From: Paraburkholderia polaris | Lineage (GTDB): Bacteria; Pseudomonadota; Gammaproteobacteria; Burkholderiales; Burkholderiaceae | Direction of reading: 5' to 3' | NCBI RefSeq assembly: GCF_012927345.1 | Contig: NZ_JABBGJ010000008.1 | Coordinates: 62,001-126,000, forward strand | DNA length: 64,000 nucleotides | Shown here: piece by piece, positions 28,541 through 36,501 of the stretch | Layout: each line of letters starts with the position of its first letter | How positions within the stretch are numbered: the stretch's first letter is position 1 | Notes under the pieces: generated by a model | Seen by the model: the letters and a program-made list of their open reading frames with translations, nothing else | What the model was told of the DNA's origin: nothing | The model's database searches: none | Made by a program: the position numbers and the translations under genes

Positions 28541-29566
28541 ATGCGTCGCGCGTTGGTTATCGCACCGAATTGGATCGGTGACGCATTGATGGCGCAGCCG
28601 CTGTTTGCGCGCCTCGTGAAATTGCATCCGCGCATCGTGATCGACGCGGTCGCGCCCTCGTGGGTCGCGCCTGTACTCGAACGCATGCCCGAAATTCGCG
28701 ACGTCTACGCAACGGACCTCGCACACGGCAAGCTGCAGATGCTGCGCCGTTGGCAACTGGCGAGCGACTTGCGCGATGTCGGCTACGACGCGGCCTATGT
28801 CCTGCCGAATTCGCTCAAGTCGGCGCTGATTCCGTGGATGGCAGGCATTCCGCTGCGCATCGGCTACACCGGCGAAAGCCGCTACGGCTTGCTGAACGTG
28901 CGCCACGCGAATCCGCGCAAGGACGAGCGCCCGCCGATGGTCGGCCACTACGCCGCCCTCGCCTACGCGCAAGGCGCCAAGGTCCCCGACGACCTGCCGA
29001 TGCCGCGGCTCGACGCGGACCTGAACGAAGCGTCGCGGGTATCGGCGCGCTTCAATCTGGATACGCGCGTGCCACTGCTGGTGTTCTGCCCGGGCGCCGA
29101 GTACGGTCCGGCCAAGCGCTGGCCGCCGGAGCATTTCGCCGCGCTCGCGCAGATGGTTGGCCAGTCGTTCCCGTACACGCAGATCATCGCGCTCGGCTCG
29201 CCAAAAGATGCACCGCTTGCCCAGGCCATCGCCGAGAAAGCGCCGAACGTGCGTAACCTGTGCGGCCAGACCGCGCTGGGCGAGGCTTGCGCGCTGATCT
29301 CGCGGGCCAACGCAGTCGTCACCAACGATTCCGGGCTGATGCACGTGGCCGCCGCCCTGCGCCGGCCGCTGGTGGCCGTGTACGGTTCGACCGATCCGCG
29401 CCACACGCCGCCCTTGTCCGAGCTTGCGAAGGTACAATGGCTTCATCTCGAATGCAGCCCCTGTTTTCAGCGCGAGTGTCCGCTCGGGCATCTGAACTGC
29501 CTGAAGCAGTTGAGCGCCGAGCAGGTATTCGGCGATTTGCGCGGCATGTTGTTGGCGCAAAGGTAA
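28541..29566 (+). CDS. waaF: ADP-heptose:LPS heptosyltransferase II
   Basis: This 341-residue GT9 glycosyltransferase adds the second L-glycero-D-manno-heptose to the LPS inner core on the cytoplasmic face of the inner membrane. The N-terminal RRALVIAPNWIGDALMAQPL, the PGAEYGPAKRWPPEHFA substrate site and VTNDSGLMHVAAALRRPLVA are diagnostic of WaaF. The Cys-rich C-terminus (CSPCFQRECPLGHLNC) is also typical. A 9-bp hairpin (GGAAGGCGC at 29574-29582 with GCGCCTTCC at 29602-29610) follows the gene without a T-run. Confidence 0.94.
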   Translation: MRRALVIAPNWIGDALMAQPLFARLVKLHPRIVIDAVAPSWVAPVLERMPEIRDVYATDLAHGKLQMLRRWQLASDLRDVGYDAAYVLPNSLKSALIPWMAGIPLRIGYTGESRYGLLNVRHANPRKDERPPMVGHYAALAYAQGAKVPDDLPMPRLDADLNEASRVSARFNLDTRVPLLVFCPGAEYGPAKRWPPEHFAALAQMVGQSFPYTQIIALGSPKDAPLAQAIAEKAPNVRNLCGQTALGEACALISRANAVVTNDSGLMHVAAALRRPLVAVYGSTDPRHTPPLSELAKVQWLHLECSPCFQRECPLGHLNCLKQLSAEQVFGDLRGMLLAQR

Positions 29567-30077
29567 GCTGGGCGGAAGGCGCGGGCGCCGCGGCGCAGTG
29601 GGCGCCTTCCGGTTCAATCTGTACGGAGCATTCTGGAGTCTTCGTAATCGCACCACAACCCGGCCGACGCAACTAGCGGCGGCGCTCCGCACGCCTGCTC
29701 GAACCCCTACACATGCAACGATTGGCCTAACCCGCTGCTATCTGACGCACTTCCAGTATCGCATTCGCGTATAGCATAGCTACGAATACACGATACAGTT
29801 TCGACTTGAAATATAGACACCGATTATTTCAATCGCGCAGCGGAATCCAGTAAACGGACAACTCTAAAAATACCCCCAAATACTTATCACACAAAACAAA
29901 TTTTGCTTCCAATCTGTTCATCCACTACCTTAATGATAATATCCACTGCAAAGCGGACGAAAACCGTCATCGCACCTTCGATTTGCATGCCGAAGACGCG
30001 CAATCCCACTTACATCGCAACCAGATTGAACGAGTCGTTAATTTCCAACTTGAAAATCCGTTTTCGGAGGATCCGCC
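29567..30077. other. AT-rich intergenic region upstream of sheath gene 1
   Basis: This 511-bp gap becomes markedly AT-richer than the flanking genes from about 29740 onward. No gene is supported. It contains a perfect inverted repeat at 29806-29832 and a Shine-Dalgarno GGAGG just before the sheath ATG. The composition shift suggests that the promoter region and the 5' part of the sheath gene came in together. Confidence 0.6.
29806..29832. promoter_or_regulatory. Inverted repeat upstream of sheath gene 1
   Basis: TTGAAATA and TATTTCAA are perfect 8-bp arms around an 11-bp spacer, 245 bp upstream of the sheath start. It could be an operator or hairpin; no regulator gene is adjacent. Confidence 0.35.
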
Positions 30078-31118
30078 ATGCGCGTATTGACCAGCTATCC
30101 GGGCGTCTACATTAACGAATACGCAACACCGACCTTCACTATTCGAGCAAACAACACTACCGTTCCAATTATTGGGTTGACGGACTGGCCAACCGGTCCA
30201 GCGCAAAAAATTAATAGCTTCCCCGATTTTATATCGCATGCCGACATCAGCGACCTAGACCGCTACGACATGAGGGCTTATTTCGAGTGCGGCGGCGCGC
30301 CTTGCTATGTGGTTTCTAAAAACAACTTCTTAAGCGAGGCACCAAAATATAACGACATTAACTTGCTAGTCACTGGTCGGAATAACACATTGAGCAGCGA
30401 TATCGCGGCACTCTGCGAGCCTGGCGCGGGCCTGTTCGCGATTCTCGAGCAAGCCCCAAATGAAATTACTGACGGCAACGCAACAAACAGCCTACCGGAA
30501 ACCCCTTTTGCAGCCGTGTATTATCCGTGGTTGTTAGCGCCATGGACAAACGATTGGATCCCGTCATCAATCGTAATGGCGGCTTTATACTGCGTCTCGG
30601 ATCGCACACGCGGCGTATGGAAGGCGCCAGCAAATATTGCTCTGCCAGCCGGATATCAGCCCCTTTATTCCGTCACAGACGATCTTCAAGGTCAATACAA
30701 CTCCGGTAAAGCGCTCAACATGATTCGCAAAATCGGCGATCGCGGCGTGCTCGTCTGGGGCGCACGAACGCTGGAAGACAGCGACGACTGGCGCTACATC
30801 TCCGTAAGACGCCTGTTCAACAGCGCCGAGCGCGATATTCAAACCGCCCTGCAGACGATGGTTTTCGAGCCGAACAATCAGCCCACCTGGGAAAAGGTGC
30901 GCTCTGCAATCAATAACTATCTGTACAGCCTATGGCGACAAGGCGCGCTGACGGGGGCGACCCAACAGGAGGCCTATTTTGTCAACATAGGCAAAGGTAT
31001 CACCATGACTGACGACGACATCGCGCAAGGCAAAATGATCGTCGACGTCGGCATGGCAGTGACGCGCCCGGCGGAATTTATCATTTTGCAATTCACTCAA
31101 AACGTCGTTCCAGCCTGA
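30078..31118 (+). CDS. Orphan contractile-tail sheath protein 1 (short, Afp2/Pvc2-size)
   Basis: This 346-residue protein belongs to the phage tail sheath family. It begins with the diagnostic TSYPGVYINEYATPTF and carries DRTRGVWKAPANI near residue 175, a sheath hallmark. The C-terminal sheath domain (about 195-346) includes a 28-residue block (W227-I254) identical to the second sheath gene in this window. Its length matches the short sheath subunits of Afp/PVC-type injection systems rather than long phage sheaths. No tube, baseplate, spike, tape-measure or ATPase gene is nearby. The 5' half is AT-rich with a different codon preference from its neighbours. RBS GGAGG precedes the ATG. Whether it polymerises without a tube partner is unknown. 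Confidence 0.88.
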   Translation: MRVLTSYPGVYINEYATPTFTIRANNTTVPIIGLTDWPTGPAQKINSFPDFISHADISDLDRYDMRAYFECGGAPCYVVSKNNFLSEAPKYNDINLLVTGRNNTLSSDIAALCEPGAGLFAILEQAPNEITDGNATNSLPETPFAAVYYPWLLAPWTNDWIPSSIVMAALYCVSDRTRGVWKAPANIALPAGYQPLYSVTDDLQGQYNSGKALNMIRKIGDRGVLVWGARTLEDSDDWRYISVRRLFNSAERDIQTALQTMVFEPNNQPTWEKVRSAINNYLYSLWRQGALTGATQQEAYFVNIGKGITMTDDDIAQGKMIVDVGMAVTRPAEFIILQFTQNVVPA

Positions 31119-31530
31119 CGGTGCGCTCAGCTACGGCAAATCCGAAAGTGGCCCGCGCCAAAACACCTATCCAACCGCCACGCACATACTCGCGGCATGT
31201 CGCGTTTCAGCACCCTCAAAATGCTCGCGCGCCACAATCAGCCTATCAGCGCTGCCGCCCCTCCTCCGGTCGCATCCTCTGCTGCCCTCCAGCAGTAACC
31301 GTCATTCGCAGCCCAAGCCCCACCCGCACAGGTACAATGGCTTGATTTTGCACGGGTCCCTGCAATTCGATTGCAGGCACGCAACACTGCACGCCCCTGA
31401 GCGCGTCGCGTCATGTTTGCGCCTTGCGGCGCGGGCATTCTCGCGCTTGGGTGTGATTGTCCGGTGCTCCGGACTGTCCCGCTGACCGCTGCCCCGCAAC
31501 CGCGCGCCGCGCACAAGAGACTGACGAGCC
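31119..31530. other. Intergenic region between sheath 1 and the NTF2-like gene
   Basis: This 412-bp gap has no firm gene. A 33-residue ORF (31197-31298) beginning MSRFSTLKMLARHNQP is possible but unsupported by any family. TACAAT at 31333-31338 resembles a -10 for the next gene. A perfect 8-bp hairpin with a three-base loop (CCTGCAAT-TCG-ATTGCAGG, 31359-31377) sits in the presumed leader of the NTF2-like gene. Confidence 0.4.
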
Positions 31531-31977
31531 ATGCCACGTTTTGCCCATATCTTCGAAGCCGCCGCCGATACACTGAACGCCTATTACCAGGCCGTCGCCG
31601 AGGTGAATATCGACAGCTTGATGGGCCTGTGGATCGATGAGGAGTTCGTTAGCTGCATCTGCGCCGACGGCTCCCACCTGCACGGCCTCGACAGCATTCG
31701 CGCCGGCTTGCAAATCCAGCTCGAAGCCACGCGCGTTTCGATTGAACCGCTCGATATTCGCGTCTACGACAGCCTCGGCACCGTCGTCTACGCCATTGCC
31801 GAAGCGCACCGCCCGCACGATCCGAAGGCAACGCCCGCAATGGTGTTCACCACTTACGTGATGGTCCACGAGCGCGGCGAGTGGAAGATTGCACATATTC
31901 ACGCGAGTCCGATGCCGAATGAGGCCGCCAGTCAGTTCGCCACGAAGATGCGGCATGGCCAGGGGTCGCTGCACTAA
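31531..31977 (+). CDS. NTF2-like (SnoaL-type) fold protein
   Basis: This 148-residue protein has the single-domain cone fold of the NTF2/SnoaL superfamily: an N-terminal helix with LNAYYQAVAEVNIDSLMGLW, the middle GLDSIRAGLQ and the C-terminal strand pair VMVHERGEWKIAHIHASPMP. Similar proteins are isomerases, cyclases or ligand-binding proteins; nothing here identifies the substrate. It is followed 79 bp later by the YheT-like hydrolase on the same strand, so they may be co-transcribed. Confidence 0.8.
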   Translation: MPRFAHIFEAAADTLNAYYQAVAEVNIDSLMGLWIDEEFVSCICADGSHLHGLDSIRAGLQIQLEATRVSIEPLDIRVYDSLGTVVYAIAEAHRPHDPKATPAMVFTTYVMVHERGEWKIAHIHASPMPNEAASQFATKMRHGQGSLH

Positions 31978-32055
31978 CGCCTGACGGGCGCGTTTCGTCT
32001 GTTCGGCCTGTTAGGCCTGTTTCACCTGGTTTACTTTTTTGCTTCGACGGCTGGC

Positions 32056-33195
32056 ATGAGTACGCACCGCAGGAAGTCCCCCGCCCCGCAGGAAGTCCCC
32101 TCGGGGGATTGGGGGACGACGCACGACAAATCCGCTTCTACCGGCGCAACACGCGCCGCGGCCGCTGTCGAGGCCACCGTCGATCTGCTCTACCGCGCGC
32201 CACTCTGGCTGCCGAACCGGCATGCGCAGACCATTGTCCCGTCGCTGTTTGCGCGCCGTCCGGCCATCACATTCCGGCGCGAACGCTGGGATACGCCGGA
32301 TGGCGATTTCATCGATCTCGATTGGGTGGTGCATGACGGCAAACCTGCCTCCGCACTCGCATCTGCCACGCCCGCCAGAATTCCCGCCGACGACGCGCCG
32401 CTATTCGTCCTGTTTCACGGCCTCGAAGGCAGTTCCACGTCGCACTATGCCGCCACGTTGATGGCGGCCGCGCGCGAGTACGGCTGGCACGGCGTCGTGC
32501 CGCACTTTCGCAGTTGCAGCGGACCGCTGAATCTGTTGCCGCGTTTCTATCATCTCGCCGACAGCAACGAAGTCGACTGGATCCTGCGGCGCTTGCGCGC
32601 CACGCATCGCGGGCCGATCGTGGCGGCCGGCGTGTCGCTCGGCGGCAATGTGCTGCTGCGCTGGCTCGGCGAGCGGCGCGAAGATGCGTCGGCAGTGCTT
32701 TCGGCGGCCGCGGCGATTTCGACGCCGATCGACGTGCATGCTGGCGGCCGTGCGTTGTCGCAGGGCTTCGGCATGGTCTACACGCGCAGTTTCCTGAAGA
32801 CGCTGAAGCAGAAGGCCGAGCAGAAGCTGGCGCAGTTTCCGGGGCTGTTCGACCGCGACGCGATGCTGTCGAGCCGGACGATGTACGACTTCGACAACGT
32901 GGTGACAGCGCCGCTGCACGGTTTTCGCGATACTGACGACTACTGGAGCCGCGCGACCACGCGGCCGTTGCTGCATGGAATTGCCGTGCCGACCTTGGTG
33001 CTGAACGCGCGCAACGACCCGTTCTTGCCGGCCGAAGCGTTACCGGCGCAGCATGAGGTGTCGGCAGCGGTAGAACTCGATCAACCCCGGCACGGCGGCC
33101 ACGCCGGCTTTATGACCGGACCCTTCCCGGGCCGCATCGACTGGTTGTCGCGGCGTGTGCTCGGTTATCTGGAGCGGTACGTCGATCATGGATGA
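32056..33195 (+). CDS. YheT-type alpha/beta hydrolase
   Basis: This 379-residue esterase-like protein is of the YheT/COG0429 family. The oxyanion and lid region shows LFHGLEGSSTSHYAATLM, and the nucleophile elbow is GVSLGGNVLLRWLGE. The catalytic Asp and His are expected in NARNDPFLPAEALP and RHGGHAGFM. The first 35 residues are low-complexity and overlap a GC-rich dispersed repeat, so the true start may be later than 32056. It overlaps the next gene by 8 bp (stop at 33193-33195, next ATG at 33188), suggesting translational coupling. Substrate is unknown. Confidence 0.85.
   Translation: MSTHRRKSPAPQEVPSGDWGTTHDKSASTGATRAAAAVEATVDLLYRAPLWLPNRHAQTIVPSLFARRPAITFRRERWDTPDGDFIDLDWVVHDGKPASALASATPARIPADDAPLFVLFHGLEGSSTSHYAATLMAAAREYGWHGVVPHFRSCSGPLNLLPRFYHLADSNEVDWILRRLRATHRGPIVAAGVSLGGNVLLRWLGERREDASAVLSAAAAISTPIDVHAGGRALSQGFGMVYTRSFLKTLKQKAEQKLAQFPGLFDRDAMLSSRTMYDFDNVVTAPLHGFRDTDDYWSRATTRPLLHGIAVPTLVLNARNDPFLPAEALPAQHEVSAAVELDQPRHGGHAGFMTGPFPGRIDWLSRRVLGYLERYVDHG
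32071..32110. repeat. Dispersed GC-rich repeat at the 5' end of the YheT-like gene
   Basis: Two partial copies (AGGAAGTCCCCC at 32071 and AGGAAGTCCCCTCGGGGGAT at 32090) match the element at 20056-20076. The element lies inside the annotated N-terminal codons, which have no similarity to the hydrolase family. Confidence 0.5.
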
Positions 33196-33763
33196 CATCG
33201 TCAAGCAGGCTTTGGCCAAATGGCCGAACGTGCCAAGTTGCACGGGATGGTTGATGCTGGACCGGCGCGGCAACTGGCGCATGCGGGATGAAGCCGCTCA
33301 GGCCAGCGGTGCGCCCGGTACGCCGATTCGGCATGAGGCGTTGCTCGGATTTATCAATCGGAATTACGACGCCGATGACCGCGGGCAGTGGTTTTTCCAG
33401 AACGGCCCGCAGCGCGTGTATATCGAGTTGGGTTATACGCCGTGGGTGGTGAGGTTGTCAGCCGATGCTGCTGGGCTACTTTCTTTGACTGACCAGGCCG
33501 GTGGGGCTTTCGAGCCCTCGGCTGTGTTTGTCGACGATGAAGGTGGGATTGTGTTTGTCGATGGCTCAGCGCCGCCGAGAGTCGCAGTTTTGCACGATCA
33601 CGACCTCGAGGTTTTTTCTGACCACGCCGCGTTGGGCGATGACTCGATGAGCGGGGCGTTTCGCTGGAACAATGGGGTTGTGTTGCCTTTGCAGGGCGTG
33701 CAGCGACATGAGGTCGCCGCGCGGTTCGGATTTGTGGAGAGTCCGGCGGCTGCCAGTGCTTAG
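33188..33763 (+). CDS. Conserved small protein of unknown function
   Basis: This 191-residue soluble protein has no signal or membrane segment. The start MDDIVKQALAKWPNVPSCTG at 33188 overlaps the stop of the upstream hydrolase by 8 bp. The middle RGQWFFQNGPQRVYIELGYTPW resembles a conserved Burkholderiaceae family, but I cannot name a domain. No catalytic motif is evident. Tight coupling to the YheT-type hydrolase suggests a linked role. Confidence 0.75.
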   Translation: MDDIVKQALAKWPNVPSCTGWLMLDRRGNWRMRDEAAQASGAPGTPIRHEALLGFINRNYDADDRGQWFFQNGPQRVYIELGYTPWVVRLSADAAGLLSLTDQAGGAFEPSAVFVDDEGGIVFVDGSAPPRVAVLHDHDLEVFSDHAALGDDSMSGAFRWNNGVVLPLQGVQRHEVAARFGFVESPAAASA

Positions 33764-33835
33764 GTCTTTTGCCTACTGACCGCCGGATCTTTTGCACAGG
33801 CCATGTTCTGGTCAGATAGCGAAGGCCGGCAACCC

Positions 33836-35569
33836 CTAACTCTTCTCGTCAAGCCGTTCCTCTTTATAGCGGCTCTCCATTTCGTGTAACCGGGCATCGA
33901 CGGTAGCGAGATCGTAGTAGCCGATCGCCTTCAGATCACGCGCTTCCTTCAATTGCCGGATGGCCGACGGCCAAGCCCCCTCGAGTGCGAATTTTTCGGC
34001 CAGCGCCCGATGCTGCGTCAACGCATCGCCACTGCCGGCGCTTGCCTGCGCGAGATACATCCACCAGGCATGCTGATCGGGTTGCGCACGCGTTTCCTTC
34101 AAAGCCAGAGCCTGCGCATCGGCAAATCGCTTCAAGGTGAGCAAGGTTTGGATATGCATGTCGATCGCAGCGTTCGACTGCGGCCAGCGCCTCTGCGCAA
34201 ACTCGGCAAGACGAGCCGCCTCGTCAACACGCCCGGCGCGGCGCGCGATGTCGGCCGCCAGCACGTCCAGACTCGGCGAACTGCGCATGGGCTCACCTTC
34301 ACCGCGTTCGCCGGCTGCAAACGCGGCACGCGACGAAGCCAGCGACGCCGCCGCATCGTCGTAACGCTCGAGCAGCATCTGCCCATACGCAATCCCGTAC
34401 CAGTTCGCCGCGACGTTCACCGCGGTTCGGTCCTCGATTTCGGAGCGCAGGCGCGAAATCTCATCGGCGTATTCGCTGCGCGAGCGGTCCTGCAGCAAGC
34501 GCGCCCGTGCCCGCACAAAACCGTATTCGGACGTCTGATGCGGCTGCCGGTAAGGCGCGCGCCGCGCGCGGTCTTCCATGTCGGCAATCCGTTCGCCAGT
34601 CAAAGGGTGGGTACGCGCGTAGGCCGGTATGCCCGTGTCGCTCATTGCCGCGCGATCGAGGCGGCCGAAAAACGTCGTCATCGCGTAAGGGTCGTAGCCG
34701 GCGCCGGCCAGCAGCAGAAAGCCGACGCGATCCGCTTCGTGCTCGGCGGAGCGCGAGAAACGCAACTGGCTGTCGACCGCATAGGCCTGGCCGCCAATCG
34801 CAATCGCGCTGCCGAGGTCACCGCTGTGCGCGAGCACGCCCGCCAGAATGCCGAACAACAGGCCGGCGAGTGCGGCATAGGAGCTGCGTTCGCCGGTGGT
34901 GATCATCCGCGAAATGTGCCGCTGCAAGACGTGCCCCATCTCGTGGCCGAGCACGGAGGCGAGTTCGGACTCGGTTTGCGTCGTCACGATCAACCCGGTG
35001 TTCACGCCGATAAAACCGCCCGGCAGCGAGAAGGCGTTGATCTGCGTGTCGCGGACCGCGAACAGCTCGAAATCCGGACGATAGCCGCCGATGTATAGCG
35101 CGCTCGCCGCCGCGGCGAGTTTCGCGGCGACCGAGTTCAGGTAGTCGCGCACCAGCCAGTCGTCGAGATAATCGGGGTCGCGGCGCAACTCGCGCATCAC
35201 GCGCTCACCGAGTTTGCGCTCGGCTTGTGGCGTCAGCGAGCCGGAGCCGCCGTTGCCGAGGTCGGGCAGTTGCTGCGTGACGATCGCGGCCCGCCAACTG
35301 TTTGTCCCGTTAGTGTTGCCGGAGAAGCGGCTCTGCGCGCCGCCATAGACGCCGAATACGCCTTGGGCGATGTCGGGCGGCACGATGGGGTCAGCGAAAG
35401 TTTCGGCCGGGCCGCTTTCCAACGGCGGTTCCGCGGACTGCATGTTGAGCGCGAGGCTCGGGGCTGCTTTTGTGTTTGTGCTTGATACGCCGTGCGATTG
35501 CGCGAACGCGCCCGGCGGCGCCGCGAGCGCGACAGACAACAACGCAGCAAGAAACCGTTTCGAACGCAT
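33836..35569 (-). CDS. Periplasmic M48 metalloprotease with TPR domain (BepA/YfgC type)
   Basis: This 577-residue exported protein of the BepA family helps outer-membrane protein and LPS-transport assembly and degrades stalled intermediates. A Sec signal ends near residue 24. The zinc motif HEMGH is at residues 209-213 (SVLGHEMGHVLQRH) with the third ligand in SAEHEADRVG. A C-terminal helical TPR array spans about 380-560. The start at 35569 gives the signal peptide; the longer frame to 35632 is in the divergent promoter. It is divergent from moaC and convergent with the preceding small gene. Confidence 0.9.
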   Translation of the reverse strand: MRSKRFLAALLSVALAAPPGAFAQSHGVSSTNTKAAPSLALNMQSAEPPLESGPAETFADPIVPPDIAQGVFGVYGGAQSRFSGNTNGTNSWRAAIVTQQLPDLGNGGSGSLTPQAERKLGERVMRELRRDPDYLDDWLVRDYLNSVAAKLAAAASALYIGGYRPDFELFAVRDTQINAFSLPGGFIGVNTGLIVTTQTESELASVLGHEMGHVLQRHISRMITTGERSSYAALAGLLFGILAGVLAHSGDLGSAIAIGGQAYAVDSQLRFSRSAEHEADRVGFLLLAGAGYDPYAMTTFFGRLDRAAMSDTGIPAYARTHPLTGERIADMEDRARRAPYRQPHQTSEYGFVRARARLLQDRSRSEYADEISRLRSEIEDRTAVNVAANWYGIAYGQMLLERYDDAAASLASSRAAFAAGERGEGEPMRSSPSLDVLAADIARRAGRVDEAARLAEFAQRRWPQSNAAIDMHIQTLLTLKRFADAQALALKETRAQPDQHAWWMYLAQASAGSGDALTQHRALAEKFALEGAWPSAIRQLKEARDLKAIGYYDLATVDARLHEMESRYKEERLDEKS

Positions 35570-35703
35570 CGCGAGGTCGATATGGCGAAGTCCAAAAGCG
35601 ACGCCCGCCGCTCGGACTAAGATAGCGGGCATAGGGTAATTGTAATCAACCCGGCCCGTCCGACCACACTGCTATGATAGGCGCCCTCTGAAGGAGCCCG
35701 ACC

Positions 35704-36180
35704 ATGCCTGAACTCACTCATTTCGACGCCGCCGGCCAGGCGCATATGGTGGACGTCGGCAGCAAGCAGGAGACCAAGCGCATCGCCGTCGCGCGTGGCT
35801 CGATTCGCATGCTGCCGGAGACGTTCGCGCTGATCCGCGACGGCAACGCCAAGAAGGGCGATGTAATCGGCATCGCGCGCATCGCCGCGATTCAAGGTTC
35901 GAAGCGCACCGCCGATCTGATCCCGCTATGTCATCCGCTAGCGCTGACACGCGTGAAAGTGGATTTCGATCTCGATGAAACATTGCCCGGCGTGCATTGC
36001 ACGGTGCAAGTGGAAACGCTGGGACGCACGGGCGTGGAGATGGAAGCGCTAACCGCCGTGCAAGTCGGACTGCTGACCGTGTACGACATGTGCAAGGCGG
36101 TGGATCGGGGGATGGCGATCACCGACGTGAAAGTGCTGGAGAAGCACGGCGGCAAGTCGGGGGATTGGGTGGCGGGTTAA
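35704..36180 (+). CDS. moaC: Cyclic pyranopterin monophosphate synthase
   Basis: This 158-residue enzyme converts the MoaA product to cPMP in molybdenum cofactor synthesis. Family motifs [34 protein letters not shown] and [20 protein letters not shown] are visible, with the conserved Lys in [11 protein letters not shown] strong AAGGAG precedes the ATG. No other moa gene is nearby. Length is typical of bacterial MoaC. Confidence 0.96.
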   Translation: MPELTHFDAAGQAHMVDVGSKQETKRIAVARGSIRMLPETFALIRDGNAKKGDVIGIARIAAIQGSKRTADLIPLCHPLALTRVKVDFDLDETLPGVHCTVQVETLGRTGVEMEALTAVQVGLLTVYDMCKAVDRGMAITDVKVLEKHGGKSGDWVAG

Positions 36181-36501
36181 ATACTGTTTGCGTTCATTTC
36201 TGGTACCCACGACTCGTCGCTCAACTGGACGCATCCGAGCGCTCCCGTAGCCAATCCGGCAATCAAGTGGCTCACGAGCCGCTTCAAGGTTGCGAGACGC
36301 GTGCCGCACTCCCTGTCAGCGGCACGATCACACCTTTAGAACCTCGCTGATGTCTTCAATGGCGGTGAAAATGCTCATTACCGCGGCGTTACACCGCAAT
36401 GGCAAATGTAGCGAATCTGCCAGTATTCTCTCCTGCTGCAATCTATTCCGCCTTGCTATTTGCGTTTCACGGCCGCGGAAAGACTAACTGCGAGGGCATC
36501 C
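36181..36501. other. Intergenic region upstream of sheath gene 2
   Basis: This 321-bp gap has no gene, palindrome or promoter that I can support. It is moderately AT-rich near the sheath gene and shares no obvious repeat with the region upstream of sheath gene 1. Confidence 0.4.

Noticed and set aside
29574..29610. Hairpin after waaF as rho-independent terminator
   Set aside because: Perfect 9-bp arms but no T-run follows on the plus strand; mentioned within the waaF entry, not annotated as a terminator.
29430..31345. Shared 13-mer GGTACAATGGCTT near the waaF 3' end and in the sheath 1-NTF2 gap
   Set aside because: A 13-bp repeat is expected by chance in 64 kb and no longer homology flanks it.
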